Assembly: GCF_012843705.1 (NCBI RefSeq)
Contig: NZ_JABAFQ010000001.1
Span: 62,001-126,000 of the forward strand
Length of the DNA: 64,000 bases
Direction of reading: 5' to 3'
Origin: Fusobacterium sp. FSA-380-WT-3A
GTDB lineage: Bacteria > Fusobacteriota > Fusobacteriia > Fusobacteriales > Fusobacteriaceae
The notes under the pieces are model-generated. The model saw only the letters and a list, made by a program, of their open reading frames with translations. It did no database searches and was not told where the DNA came from. The position numbers were made by a program, and so were the translations under genes. Shown here one piece after another: positions 53,056 through 62,007 of this stretch (position 1 is its first letter; each line of letters opens with the position of its first letter).

Positions 53056-54204
53056 ATGACTAATAGAAAAGAAAAAAAACTTTTTTTAAATATTTTTATA
53101 GTTGGATTAATACTTTTGATTATCCAAACTATTTTACAAAGAAATAATGAATTTTTAGACATATTAAATGCTCTTAACATATATTTAAAACCATTTATTT
53201 ATGGAATTTTTATAGCTATGCTTTTTAATCCAGCTGTAGAAATAATAGAAAAGAAATTTAAATTTTCAAGAATGGTTTCTATGTGGGTTGCATTTTTTAT
53301 ATTTCTTTTGATTTTTATAGGGATAATGCTGTGGTTTATACCTAATTTAATTCATAGTTTTGAAGATATGCTTAGAATGTTTCCAACATTTCAAGAAAAA
53401 TTTATGTATTATTTAGGAGAGGGATTTGATTTCTTAAGAGAAAGAGATTTACTTGTAATGGATGGAACTGATATACAAAAAGCCATAGAGGATTTTATTG
53501 TATCAAATATTCAAAATATAAAAAATCTTTTATTTTCAATAAGTATAAATGTTGTTTATTGGGTTGTAGAAATTTTTATATTTTTCTTAGGATTATTTTT
53601 AGCCATTTATTTTATATTATATAAGAATTATTTTATAAAATTTTTTAAGAATTTAGTATTTTTATTTTATGATAAAGAGAAGTCTGAAGAAGCTTTAAAG
53701 TTTTTAATAGAAGCAAAAGATATATTTTTAAATTATATGTTAGGAAGAATACTTATATCTACTATTGTAGGAATAGTAGCTTATGTTGTTATGCTTTTTG
53801 GAAAAGTTCCTTATGCACTTATTATTTCTGTAATGATAGGTGTAGGAAATATGATTCCTTATTTTGGTTCTATTGTAGCTGGAATTATAGCTTTTTTACT
53901 TGTAGTTTTGATAGAACCATTTAAAGTTTTATATATATTCTTGGCTATGGGAATTGCTCAAACAGTAGATGGATATGTTGTAGGACCTCTTATATTAAGT
54001 AAAAGTGTTGGACTTGGCTCGTTTTGGGTAATTGCTTCTGTAATTATCATGGGAAATATAATGGGAACAACAGGAATGTTTTTAGGAGTTCCTATATTTG
54101 CTGTTTTAAAATTAATATACACTAGATTATTACAGAAAAAAGAAAAAAATATAGAATTAAAAGCTATTGAAGAAAAAGAAAATAATAATTTTGAGGAGTT
54201 TTAA
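53056..54204 (+). CDS. AI-2E family transporter (PerM-like)
   Basis: 382 residues from the ATG at 53056 (AAAGGAG before it). About seven to eight membrane helices; conserved GVGNMIPYFGSIVAG and the late GSFWVIASVIIMGNIMGTTG block of the AI-2E/PerM family. Members export autoinducer-2 or act in Na+/H+ exchange; which applies is unclear. Its stop overlaps the next ATG by one base. Confidence 0.88.
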   Translation: MTNRKEKKLFLNIFIVGLILLIIQTILQRNNEFLDILNALNIYLKPFIYGIFIAMLFNPAVEIIEKKFKFSRMVSMWVAFFIFLLIFIGIMLWFIPNLIHSFEDMLRMFPTFQEKFMYYLGEGFDFLRERDLLVMDGTDIQKAIEDFIVSNIQNIKNLLFSISINVVYWVVEIFIFFLGLFLAIYFILYKNYFIKFFKNLVFLFYDKEKSEEALKFLIEAKDIFLNYMLGRILISTIVGIVAYVVMLFGKVPYALIISVMIGVGNMIPYFGSIVAGIIAFLLVVLIEPFKVLYIFLAMGIAQTVDGYVVGPLILSKSVGLGSFWVIASVIIMGNIMGTTGMFLGVPIFAVLKLIYTRLLQKKEKNIELKAIEEKENNNFEEF

Positions 54205-55349
54205 TGGATAAATTAGAAAAAAAATATACTATAGTGGCTTCAACTACTATGGGATTAGAAAGTATTGTAAGAGATGAATGTGTTGAGCTTGGGTTTGAAA
54301 GTGTACAAGCTTTTAATGGAAAAGTTGAATTTTTAGGTACTTTAAGAGATATAGCTGTTGCTAATATTCATTTAAGATGTGCAGATAGAGTATTTATAAA
54401 AATGGGAGAGTTTAAAGCCTTTTCTTTTGAAGAACTTTTCCAAAATGTCAAAAAACTTAATTGGAGTGAGTTTGTAGAAAAAGATGGTAACTTTATTATA
54501 AGTTGGGTAAGTGCTGTTAAATGTAAACTTTTCTCAAAGTCTGATATCCAAAGTATATCAGAAAAAGCAATAATTGAAAATTTAAAAAAAATCTATAAAA
54601 TTGAAAGATTTTCTAAAACTGGAGCAAAATTTGCTGTAAAAATTCAAGGGAATAAAGATATATTTAGCATTATGTTAGATACAAGTGGAATTGGACTTCA
54701 TAAAAGAGGATATAGAAATTTAATAAATGAAGCACCATTAAAAGAAACTTTAGCAGCAGCTCTTGTAAAATTAACAAGATGGACTGGAGGAGAAAAACCT
54801 TTTATTGACCCAATGTGTGGTACAGGAACTATTCCTATTGAGGCAGCTATGATAGCCCGTAATATTGCTCCAGGAGTCAATAGAAACTTTGCTTCTGAAG
54901 ATTGGAAAATATTTCCAAAAGATTTATGGATAGATGTAAGAGATGAGGCTTTCTCTCAAGAAGATTATGATAAAGAAGTTAGAGTTTATGGTTCAGATAT
55001 AGATGGAGAAGCAATAAAAGTTGCCCTTGAAAACGCCACAAAAGCTGGAGTAGAAGAAGATATATTATTTGAAAATAAAAACTTTTTAGAGTTAGAAACT
55101 CCAGCAGAAAAAGGTTATTTAGTATCAAATCCACCTTATGGAGAAAGACTTTTAGATGATGAAAAAGTTGAAAGATTATATAGATTATTAGGAGATGTTT
55201 TGTTAAAAAGATTCCCCAAATGGTCTTATTATATAATAACTTCTTATAAAGATTTTGAAAAGGCATTTGGCAAAAAATCTACTAAGAATAGAAAATTATT
55301 TAATGGTGGAATTGAATGTCATTATTATCAATATTATGGAGAAAAATAG
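54204..55349 (+). CDS. THUMP-domain RNA (guanine-N2)-methyltransferase, RlmL/YpsC-like
   Basis: 381 residues. N-terminal ferredoxin-like and THUMP domain (about 8-165), then a Rossmann methyltransferase with DPMCGTGTIPIEAAMIARNIAPG (about 196-218) and the SNPPYGERL catalytic motif (about 310). RlmL-N-type enzymes make m2G2445 in 23S rRNA. Starts after GAGGAG and is coupled to the AI-2E gene. Confidence 0.92.
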   Translation: MDKLEKKYTIVASTTMGLESIVRDECVELGFESVQAFNGKVEFLGTLRDIAVANIHLRCADRVFIKMGEFKAFSFEELFQNVKKLNWSEFVEKDGNFIISWVSAVKCKLFSKSDIQSISEKAIIENLKKIYKIERFSKTGAKFAVKIQGNKDIFSIMLDTSGIGLHKRGYRNLINEAPLKETLAAALVKLTRWTGGEKPFIDPMCGTGTIPIEAAMIARNIAPGVNRNFASEDWKIFPKDLWIDVRDEAFSQEDYDKEVRVYGSDIDGEAIKVALENATKAGVEEDILFENKNFLELETPAEKGYLVSNPPYGERLLDDEKVERLYRLLGDVLLKRFPKWSYYIITSYKDFEKAFGKKSTKNRKLFNGGIECHYYQYYGEK

Positions 55350-55357
55350 GAGTTGAT

Positions 55358-55999
55358 ATGAATAAAAAGAAATTTGTTGATTATTCTTTAGAAATTATAC
55401 TACAAGTTTTAAAGAAATTAAATTTAGAATTACAAGATGCTCAAAATAAAAAAGATGATGAAAAAATAAACTTCTTAATAACTGAAGCTATTCCTAAATA
55501 TGAAAAATTATATTTAGCTTTTAAAGATGAAGAAATTTCTAAGAGAACTCCAGAAGAATTAGAAGGAATATTAAAAATAGTAGAGGATATATTGGAAAAA
55601 AATAATTTTTCAAAAGAATTTATAGACGAGTGTCAAAGTAAAAGAGAAGAATATAAAGGTAATTCTGGAGCAGAAGTTGTAAAAAGATTATTTGAATACT
55701 CTATTAAAAATTTAAAAAAATCTAAAGATAAAATTTATGAGAAATTAAATCCTATTTTAAAAAATGAAGAAAAATTAGAAGCTGATTTAAAAGAAGCTAT
55801 CCAATATGATGAAGAGATGAGAATTTCAGCAGAGATAGTTGATTTAAGAGAGAAAAAAAGAGAACTTGTTGGAAAGTTAGAAGTTTTAAATCAAAAAATA
55901 TCTGAAATAGAAGATGATATTCAAAAAGAATGGAAGTACAAAATATATGGAACTGTTACCCAAAAAGAACTTGAACAATATATAAATTACAAAAATTAG
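55358..55999 (+). CDS. Coiled-coil protein of unknown function
   Basis: 213 residues from the ATG at 55358 (AGGAG 7 nt before). Almost entirely helical and charged; a C-terminal coiled coil spans about 140-195 (LREKKRELVGKLEVLNQKI). No signal peptide, membrane helix or known motif. Lies 8 bp after the RNA methyltransferase and 9 bp before the cyclophilin, so it belongs to the same transcript. No function can be proposed. Confidence 0.75.
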   Translation: MNKKKFVDYSLEIILQVLKKLNLELQDAQNKKDDEKINFLITEAIPKYEKLYLAFKDEEISKRTPEELEGILKIVEDILEKNNFSKEFIDECQSKREEYKGNSGAEVVKRLFEYSIKNLKKSKDKIYEKLNPILKNEEKLEADLKEAIQYDEEMRISAEIVDLREKKRELVGKLEVLNQKISEIEDDIQKEWKYKIYGTVTQKELEQYINYKN

Positions 56000-56008
56000 G
56001 AGGAAAAT

Positions 56009-56677
56009 ATGTTAAATAAATTTTTTATACTATTAGGAGTACTTACATTAGCACTACTTGCTACTAGATTAGTAGGAAATATGAAAATAAAAAAATTAAA
56101 AAATACGGAGGTTAAATTAATGGAAGTTAAAGATTTAAGAGCAAAAATTATTACTAATAAAGGAAGTATCAATATTAAATTAATGCCAGAAGTTGCTCCT
56201 TTCACAGTTCTTAACTTTGTTCATTTATCAAGAATAGGATATTACAACAACTTAAAATTCCACAGAGTAATCGAAGAGTTTATGATTCAAGGTGGAGACC
56301 CAGAAGGAAATGGAACAGGTGGACCTGGATACCAATTCCATGATGAGTTCAAAAAAGAAGTGGTATTTGATAGACCAGGATTACTTGCAATGGCTAACGC
56401 TGGATCAAGTACAAATGGGTCTCAATTCTTTATTACACATGTTGAGACTCCATGGTTAAACTATAAACACACTATCTTTGGAGAAGTTGTTTCACCTAAC
56501 GACCAAGATATAGTTAATAGAATTGCTCAAGAAGATGTAATAAAAACTATTGAAATTACAGGAGATGTAAAAGCTCTTTATGCTGATGAAAAATCAAGAG
56601 AAGTTGTTGCTCAAATAAATGAAATTTTAATGTCTCAATCTAAATTTAAAAATTTAAAATATGAAATAGAAATGTAA
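56009..56677 (+). CDS. Cyclophilin-type peptidyl-prolyl isomerase with two possible starts
   Basis: 222 residues. The first ATG (56009, after AGGAGG) gives an N-terminal membrane anchor (FFILLGVLTLALLATRLVG); an in-frame ATG at 56120 has its own GGAGG and would give a 185-residue cytosolic cyclophilin beginning MEVKDLRAKI. The domain shows FHRVIEEFMIQGGDPEGNG, LAMANAGSSTNGSQFFIT and HTIFGEVV. The cyclophilin part uses more C-ending codons (ttc, aac, tac) than neighbours, a sign of high expression. Paralogue of the lipoprotein cyclophilin at 47915. Confidence 0.92.
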   Translation: MLNKFFILLGVLTLALLATRLVGNMKIKKLKNTEVKLMEVKDLRAKIITNKGSINIKLMPEVAPFTVLNFVHLSRIGYYNNLKFHRVIEEFMIQGGDPEGNGTGGPGYQFHDEFKKEVVFDRPGLLAMANAGSSTNGSQFFITHVETPWLNYKHTIFGEVVSPNDQDIVNRIAQEDVIKTIEITGDVKALYADEKSREVVAQINEILMSQSKFKNLKYEIEM

Positions 56678-56693
56678 TAAAAAATAATTTAAT

Positions 56694-56746
56694 AAAAAGA
56701 GAGTGTTGTAATTTTTTCTTATAAAATACAACAATCTCTTTTTTAT
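56694..56746. terminator. Bidirectional terminator after the cyclophilin
   Basis: AAAAAGAGA-G-TGTTGTA (56694-56710) pairs with TACAACA-A-TCTCTTTTT (56727-56743), one mismatch, 16-nt loop. T tracts on both strands end both the plus-strand cyclophilin and the minus-strand heme-binding-like gene. Confidence 0.8.
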
Positions 56747-56785
56747 TTAAAAATTTATAAAATAATATTAATATTTTTTAGTTTT

Positions 56786-57244
56786 TTACATAGAAATTAT
56801 TTTATTAAGGGTCTCTAAAGCTTTTATAGCAATTTTTGTATCTTCACTATTATGAGCTCCTCCAACTCCTATACCCCCTACAACAGTTCCATTTATTTTA
56901 ATAGGGATACCACCTTCCATAACACTGAAATTATCATCTAAATATCTTATATCTTCAGGTATCTTTCCCTCTTTTATTCCATTTAGTATTTCAATAGTTG
57001 TTCTTTTTTGAGAGGCAGCTGTATAAGCCTTTTTATAACTTGCAGAAATTGTATGAACTCCAGCATCTTCACTTCTTAACATTCCTAATTTTTGTCCTGA
57101 TTTATCAACAATGGTTATAGTCACATTAAAATTTTTAGACTTAGCCTCTTCAAAGGCACTTGTTAACATAGCAAGAACTTGCTCTCCAGTAAGAACTTCT
57201 TGAGTTTTTATTTTTTTATTTTCTTTGATGATATTTTTTTTCAT
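56786..57244 (-). CDS. GlcG/HbpS-type (DUF336) heme-binding-like protein
   Basis: 152 residues. Shows the family pattern [35 protein letters not shown] and the glycine-rich [19 protein letters not shown] near the C-terminus. Members bind heme or cobalamin or are linked to glycolate and diol use; no enzyme partner is next to it here. Single gene behind AGGAGG. Confidence 0.87.
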   Translation of the reverse strand: MKKNIIKENKKIKTQEVLTGEQVLAMLTSAFEEAKSKNFNVTITIVDKSGQKLGMLRSEDAGVHTISASYKKAYTAASQKRTTIEILNGIKEGKIPEDIRYLDDNFSVMEGGIPIKINGTVVGGIGVGGAHNSEDTKIAIKALETLNKIISM

Positions 57245-57283
57245 AGTTCCTCCTAATAAAAATTATCTACTTGCATAAAAAAT

Positions 57284-57316
57284 AAAAAGGCCATTACAGT
57301 AGAATTTGTAATAGCC
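57284..57316 (-). terminator. Terminator of the [FeFe] hydrogenase gene
   Basis: On the minus strand GGCTATTACA (57307-57316) pairs with TGTAATGGCC (57289-57298), with one G-U pair, then TTTTTATTTT. It lies 12 bp after the hydrogenase stop; the G-U pair shows it is built for this strand. Confidence 0.8.
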
Positions 57317-57328
57317 ACTTTTTTCATT

Positions 57329-59272
57329 CTATTTAAATTTTTTAGAGAAATATCTAGTATGTAATAACTCATGAGCTTTACGACTTAATGGATAATCTAA
57401 ATAATCCTCATATAATTTTTTAACAGATTCATTTTCATGAGATCTTCTTATAGGAAGAGATTTATCTATATTATTTAATCCCTCGGCTCTTTTCTTTAAT
57501 ACTTCTAATTTCTTTAATGCTTTTGGCTGTCCTCCACCACCAACACATCCACCTTTACATGCCATTATTTCAATAGCGTGGAAGAACTCTTCACCAGCTC
57601 TTATTTTGTCAAGCATTTTTCCAGTTTCTTCAAGCCCATGAGAAATTCCAATTCTAAGTTCAATATGTCCTACTTTTATTTCGGCAATTCTGAATCCTTC
57701 CCAACCTCTTAACTCATGGAATTCAATATCGTCTAATCTTTCACCAGTAATAGATTCTACAGTAGTTCTTGTAGCAGCTTCAATAACTCCACCAGTTCTT
57801 CCAAAGATTATTCCAGCTCCAGAGTATTCTCCTAATGGATTATCAAATTCTTCATCTTCAAGAGATTTTAAATCTATATTTAATTGTTTAAATAGTTTTA
57901 TAAGTTCTCTAGTAGTAATAACTAAATCTGTATCATAGTTATCTCCTCTTGAAAATTCTTCTCTAGAAGCTTCATATTTTTTAGCAAGACATGGCATAAT
58001 GGCAACAACAGAAACATGTTCTCTAGTGACACCCATATTTTTTGCCCAAATATCTTTTGCAACAGTAGAGAATATTTCCATTGGTGATTTTACAGTTGAA
58101 GGAACATCTAACATATCTGGATAGTTTTGTTCAAAGAATTTAATCCATGCTGGACAACAAGAAGTCAATATAGGAAGTTTTACATTAGGGTCTCCCTCAT
58201 AATATTTTTCTAATCTTTCTTGGAATTCTTTAGCTTCTTCCATTATAGTTAAGTCAGCAGCCCAACTTGTATCAAATACATAGTCAATTCCAATGGCTTT
58301 TAAAGCAGCTACTAATTTTTTCTCAACATTTTCTCCAGCTTCATACCCGAAAGCTTCTCCAATAGCTACTCTTACAGCTGGGGCTATTTGAGCTACTACT
58401 ATTTTGTTAGGAGTTGCAATATCTCTTAATAATTGAGTTGTGTGGTCTCCTTCAAATATAGCTCCTACAGGACAAGCTATAACACATTGACCACAGTGAG
58501 TACATTTATCGTTATCTATAGTATGTTTTTGTTTTATACTTCCAGAAATACATCCTACAGGACATGCTCTAGCACAAGCAGTACATCCTATACATTTATC
58601 AGTAATTTTAAATTGTAATAGTTGAATACATTGACCAGCTGGGCAATTTTTATTTTCAACATGTTCTTCAAATTCATGATAAAATTTTTCTAATGATTCT
58701 ATTACAAGATTTCTTTTTCTTCCTAAAGTGTCTTTAATAGTTCCACAAAGTTGTCTTAATAAGAATAAATCTCTTGTGTTTCCTTTTCCCTTAGAGATTC
58801 TATCTAAAGTTCTCCAAGAACGTTCCATTTCTTTTTCAACCTTTGAATATTCTAAGAATCCTCTTCTTTGTTTATTAGCTAAAAGATATTCTAAATAGAA
58901 TTTTGAGAAAGAAACCATACAATCTTCTTCAGATAAAATTATAATATTTCTTGTAGAACCATCTTCAAATAAACCTAAATCAATAGGTTTATCTAAGTAT
59001 TCTTCTAAAACTAAATTTCTAAATGGAAGTCCAAATTGAGCAGCTTTAAATTTTTTATGCCCAGTTATTCCTCCAGCCATTTCTATTAATTCAGAAAGTG
59101 TTGTTGTTTCTAAAATTTCATATACTCCTGGTTTTACTACCATTCCTGAAATAGCTACAACATTTTTACCTTGGCTTAAAGCATTCTTTAATTCTGGTCC
59201 TGCTATGTTAGAAAATATAGATCCTATTGATGAGAAGTTAATTAATTCTTTCCCATGACTTTGTTCAATCAT
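57329..59272 (-). CDS. [FeFe] hydrogenase with NuoF-like N-terminal remnant
   Basis: 647 residues. N-terminal SLBB/NuoF-like part (about 35-185), two [4Fe-4S] ferredoxin sites (CIGCTACARACP 227-238 and CTHCGQCVIACP 257-268), then the H-cluster domain with L1 TSCCPAW (370-376), L2 MPCLAKKYE (426-434) and L3 MACKGGCVGGGGQP (570-583). All H-cluster cysteines are present. In the NuoF-like part the CGxCxPCR cluster ligands are missing (residues 130-138 read LLANKQRRG), and the flavin/NADH domain is absent. It makes or uses H2 with ferredoxin in the cytoplasm. Monocistronic; AGGAGG before the ATG. Confidence 0.93.
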   Translation of the reverse strand: MIEQSHGKELINFSSIGSIFSNIAGPELKNALSQGKNVVAISGMVVKPGVYEILETTTLSELIEMAGGITGHKKFKAAQFGLPFRNLVLEEYLDKPIDLGLFEDGSTRNIIILSEEDCMVSFSKFYLEYLLANKQRRGFLEYSKVEKEMERSWRTLDRISKGKGNTRDLFLLRQLCGTIKDTLGRKRNLVIESLEKFYHEFEEHVENKNCPAGQCIQLLQFKITDKCIGCTACARACPVGCISGSIKQKHTIDNDKCTHCGQCVIACPVGAIFEGDHTTQLLRDIATPNKIVVAQIAPAVRVAIGEAFGYEAGENVEKKLVAALKAIGIDYVFDTSWAADLTIMEEAKEFQERLEKYYEGDPNVKLPILTSCCPAWIKFFEQNYPDMLDVPSTVKSPMEIFSTVAKDIWAKNMGVTREHVSVVAIMPCLAKKYEASREEFSRGDNYDTDLVITTRELIKLFKQLNIDLKSLEDEEFDNPLGEYSGAGIIFGRTGGVIEAATRTTVESITGERLDDIEFHELRGWEGFRIAEIKVGHIELRIGISHGLEETGKMLDKIRAGEEFFHAIEIMACKGGCVGGGGQPKALKKLEVLKKRAEGLNNIDKSLPIRRSHENESVKKLYEDYLDYPLSRKAHELLHTRYFSKKFK

Positions 59273-59584
59273 CTGTCCTCCTAAAAATCTAAAAAATCAT
59301 AATATTTAACTTACTATTTATTTTATATATATCCATTATAATATTTAGATATTTCTTTAGAAAAGAAATATAAGATTATGGATAATTTTTTATTATCGTT
59401 TTAATATTATACATAAAAAAATATATTTTTGCAACAAGAAAAAATAATTTTGTAAAGAGTAACTTAATTTTTTTTATAAATACTATTCATTTTTGAGCAT
59501 TTTTTTTAATTATTAAAGCATATTACTTGTTATTTTTATTATAAAATTGTAAAATATAAGTATATCTTAAATAAGGAGAAATAA
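59273..59584. promoter_or_regulatory. Divergent control region between hydrogenase and pmbA
   Basis: No gene seen. ATATTTCTTT-AGA-AAAGAAATAT (59349-59371) is a perfect 10-bp-arm palindrome nested in ATCCAT (59331-59336) and ATGGAT (59378-59383). On the plus strand TTGTTA, 17 bp, TAAAAT (about 59528-59556) could drive pmbA. The rest is AT-rich. Confidence 0.5.
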
Positions 59585-60928
59585 ATGAAGAAAGAAATTT
59601 TTATTAATAAATTATGTGAAAGAGCAAAAATTAAAGGGATAGAGGAATATGAAGTATTTTTTCTTTCTAATCTTAGTTTAGGTGTAAAAGTTTATGAAGA
59701 AAAAATAGAAAATTTAACAAATAACCAAAATCAAGGAGTATCTTTTAGATGTAAAGTCAATGGAAAAATGGGTTATTCTTATTCAGAATCTTTAAATGAA
59801 GAGGATATAGACTTTCTTATTGATGAAGCAGTCTCTAATGGAAATTGCATAGAGAGTGATGATGAACAATTTATATATGGGGAAAAACATCAATATAAAA
59901 GTTTGAATACTTATTCAAAAAAACTAGACAATTTAGAAACAAAGGACATTGAGAAATTTTTAATTACAATGGAGCAATATGCTAAAAGTTTAGATTTAAG
60001 AATAGAAAAAGTTTCTTATTGCTATTTTGGACTTGGTAGTGGTGAGGTAATAATAAAAAATTCTAAAGGTCTAAATTTAAGTAATCAAGGAAATGTTGCT
60101 TATACTTTTATCTCTGTTATAGCGAAAGAAAATGATGTGATAAAAACTGATTCAGAATTTATGGTATCAAGAGATTTTTCAGAATTTGATTATAAAAAAA
60201 TAGCAGAAGGAGCTGTAAAAAAAGTTTTAGCTAAATTGGATATAAAGAAAACTAATATTGTCACAGAAAAAGTTATTATAGAAAACTTAGCCTTTTCATC
60301 ATTATTAGGTGCTATGTCTAATATTTTTTCAGCTGATGCTGTACAAAAAGGAATATCTTTATTAAAAGATAAATTAAACCAAAAAGTTGCTTCATCTAAG
60401 TTTACTTTAGTTGATGACCCACATTTAGAAAATGGTTTTGGTTCAGCTGCTTTTGATTCAGAGGGAGTTCCAACTGAATATACAGAAATTATAAAAGAGG
60501 GAGTTTTAAATACTTATCTTTATAATTTAAAAACTGCCAATAAAGATAAGGTAAAATCTACGGGACATGCTAGTAAAGGTGGTTATAAAGGAACTATTGG
60601 AATTTCTACATATAATTTATATGTAAAAAATGGTGAAAAAACTTTTGAAGAATTAGTAAAAGAGATTGAAGAGGGAATCTTAATAACAGATTTTGCTGGA
60701 CTTCATTCAGGTCTTAATAGTATATCTGGAGATTTTTCTTTAGCAGGTGAAGGATTTTTAATTAAAAATGGAAAAATTCAAAATGCTCTTAATCAAATTA
60801 CTGTAGCTGGAAACTTTTTCCAATTATTAAAAGATATAGAAGAGATTGGAAATGACTTAAGATTTTCTTTATCAGATATAGGTTCTCCGTCTATAATAGT
60901 AAAAGGTTTAAAAATTGCTATAGATTAA
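59585..60928 (+). CDS. pmbA: TldD/PmbA family metalloprotease subunit (PmbA/TldE-like)
   Basis: 447 residues. Shows KVYEEKIENLTNNQNQGVSFR at the N-terminus and the family blocks DDPHLENGFGSAAFDSEGVP (about 277-297) and STGHASKGGYKG. No HExxxH zinc motif is seen, so it is the TldE/PmbA type that partners the catalytic TldD; no tldD gene is in the window. The pair degrades or matures peptides. ATG after AAGGAG. Confidence 0.88.
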   Translation: MKKEIFINKLCERAKIKGIEEYEVFFLSNLSLGVKVYEEKIENLTNNQNQGVSFRCKVNGKMGYSYSESLNEEDIDFLIDEAVSNGNCIESDDEQFIYGEKHQYKSLNTYSKKLDNLETKDIEKFLITMEQYAKSLDLRIEKVSYCYFGLGSGEVIIKNSKGLNLSNQGNVAYTFISVIAKENDVIKTDSEFMVSRDFSEFDYKKIAEGAVKKVLAKLDIKKTNIVTEKVIIENLAFSSLLGAMSNIFSADAVQKGISLLKDKLNQKVASSKFTLVDDPHLENGFGSAAFDSEGVPTEYTEIIKEGVLNTYLYNLKTANKDKVKSTGHASKGGYKGTIGISTYNLYVKNGEKTFEELVKEIEEGILITDFAGLHSGLNSISGDFSLAGEGFLIKNGKIQNALNQITVAGNFFQLLKDIEEIGNDLRFSLSDIGSPSIIVKGLKIAID

Positions 60929-61039
60929 AGATGTAATTAAAAAATATAATTGCTTATAAAAATAATTTCATAAAGTTAATAATAAATAAAATTTTCGGAA
61001 ATTAAAAATATTTTTGTAATTTATGAAATGAGCTGAACG

Positions 61040-61084
61040 CTAAAAAATGACACTGTTTGAGCGTAGCGAGTTTGTCATTTTTAG
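61040..61084. repeat. Isolated GC-richer hairpin element
   Basis: CTAAAAAATGACA (61040-61052) pairs with TGTCATTTTTAG (61073-61084), one bulge; the loop carries GAGCGTAGCGAG, with another GAAGCGAG just after (61086-61093). It is GC-richer than its surroundings. No other copy seen in the window. The rest of the 287-bp gap 60929-61215 shows no gene. Confidence 0.5.
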
Positions 61085-61160
61085 TGAAGCGAGTAAAATA
61101 AATAGAAAATATTTTTATAGAGATAAATTTTATTTTTATAACAACTATAAAGAATATACA

Positions 61161-61200
61161 AAAAAAGATGTTACAAATTAATTATGTAACATCTTTTTTT
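61161..61200 (-). terminator. Terminator of the ABC transporter operon
   Basis: AAAAAAGATGTTACA (61161-61175) pairs with TGTAACATCTTTTTT (61185-61199), 9-nt loop, T tract on both strands. It lies 15 bp after the ATPase gene and could also stop pmbA transcripts. Confidence 0.85.
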
Positions 61201-61215
61201 ACTTGGTATTATTAA

Positions 61216-62007
61216 TTATGAATTAAAAACAGCACTGTCATTAATTTTTCCTTTTACAGTTTGGAATTTTTCTAAAAGAGCTTTTGGAGTAAGTTTTTGT
61301 TTTTCTTCTCCACTTACATTTAATATTATTTCTCCTTCATGAAGCATTATTATTCTATCTCCATAAGTTATAGCATCTTCTAAGTTATGAGTTATCATTA
61401 AAGTTGTTATTTGATTTTTTCTAACTATTTCGTTAGTTTTATCTAGTATTATTTTAGAAGTTTTTGGGTCAAGGGCTGCTGTATGTTCATCTAATAAAAG
61501 TAATTTTGGCTTGTTTAAAGTTACCATTAGTAATGCTAGACATTGCCTTTGTCCTCCTGATAACATTCCAACTTCTGTATCCATTTGTTTTTCTATTCCT
61601 AAACCTAATTCACTTAAAAGTTGTTCATAGTAAGCTTTTCTTTTTTGATTTAATCCAAATGAGAAATTGAATTTTTTACCTTTGTTGTCTGCCATTGAAA
61701 GATTTTCAAATACTGTCATTGAAGGAGCAGTTCCCATTGAAGGGTCTTGGTAAACTTTAGAAATATATGTATTTTTAACATGTAATTCATCTCTTGTTAT
61801 ATCTTTGTCATCAAGAGAAACTGTACCAGCATCAGGTTCTATACTTCCCATTATTAAATTTAAAAGAGTAGATTTTCCAGCTCCATTACTTCCTATAACT
61901 GTTATAAATTCTCCTTTGTTTATATCAAGATTTAAACCTTTGAATACTTTTTTTTCTGTTCCTAATTCTGTTAAAAATGTTTTTTCTATTGACCTTAAAC
62001 TAAGCAT
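61216..62007 (-). CDS. ABC transporter ATP-binding protein
   Basis: 263 residues. Walker A GSNGAGKST (about 38-46), signature LSGGQRQ (about 149-155), Walker B LLLLDEHTAALD (about 169-180) with H-loop in MITHNLED. It energises uptake with the adjoining permease, which it overlaps by 8 bp. The trio resembles the TrpXYZ/YtxX-type importers of aromatic amino acids or related small molecules; substrate is not proven. Confidence 0.92.
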   Translation of the reverse strand: MLSLRSIEKTFLTELGTEKKVFKGLNLDINKGEFITVIGSNGAGKSTLLNLIMGSIEPDAGTVSLDDKDITRDELHVKNTYISKVYQDPSMGTAPSMTVFENLSMADNKGKKFNFSFGLNQKRKAYYEQLLSELGLGIEKQMDTEVGMLSGGQRQCLALLMVTLNKPKLLLLDEHTAALDPKTSKIILDKTNEIVRKNQITTLMITHNLEDAITYGDRIIMLHEGEIILNVSGEEKQKLTPKALLEKFQTVKGKINDSAVFNS

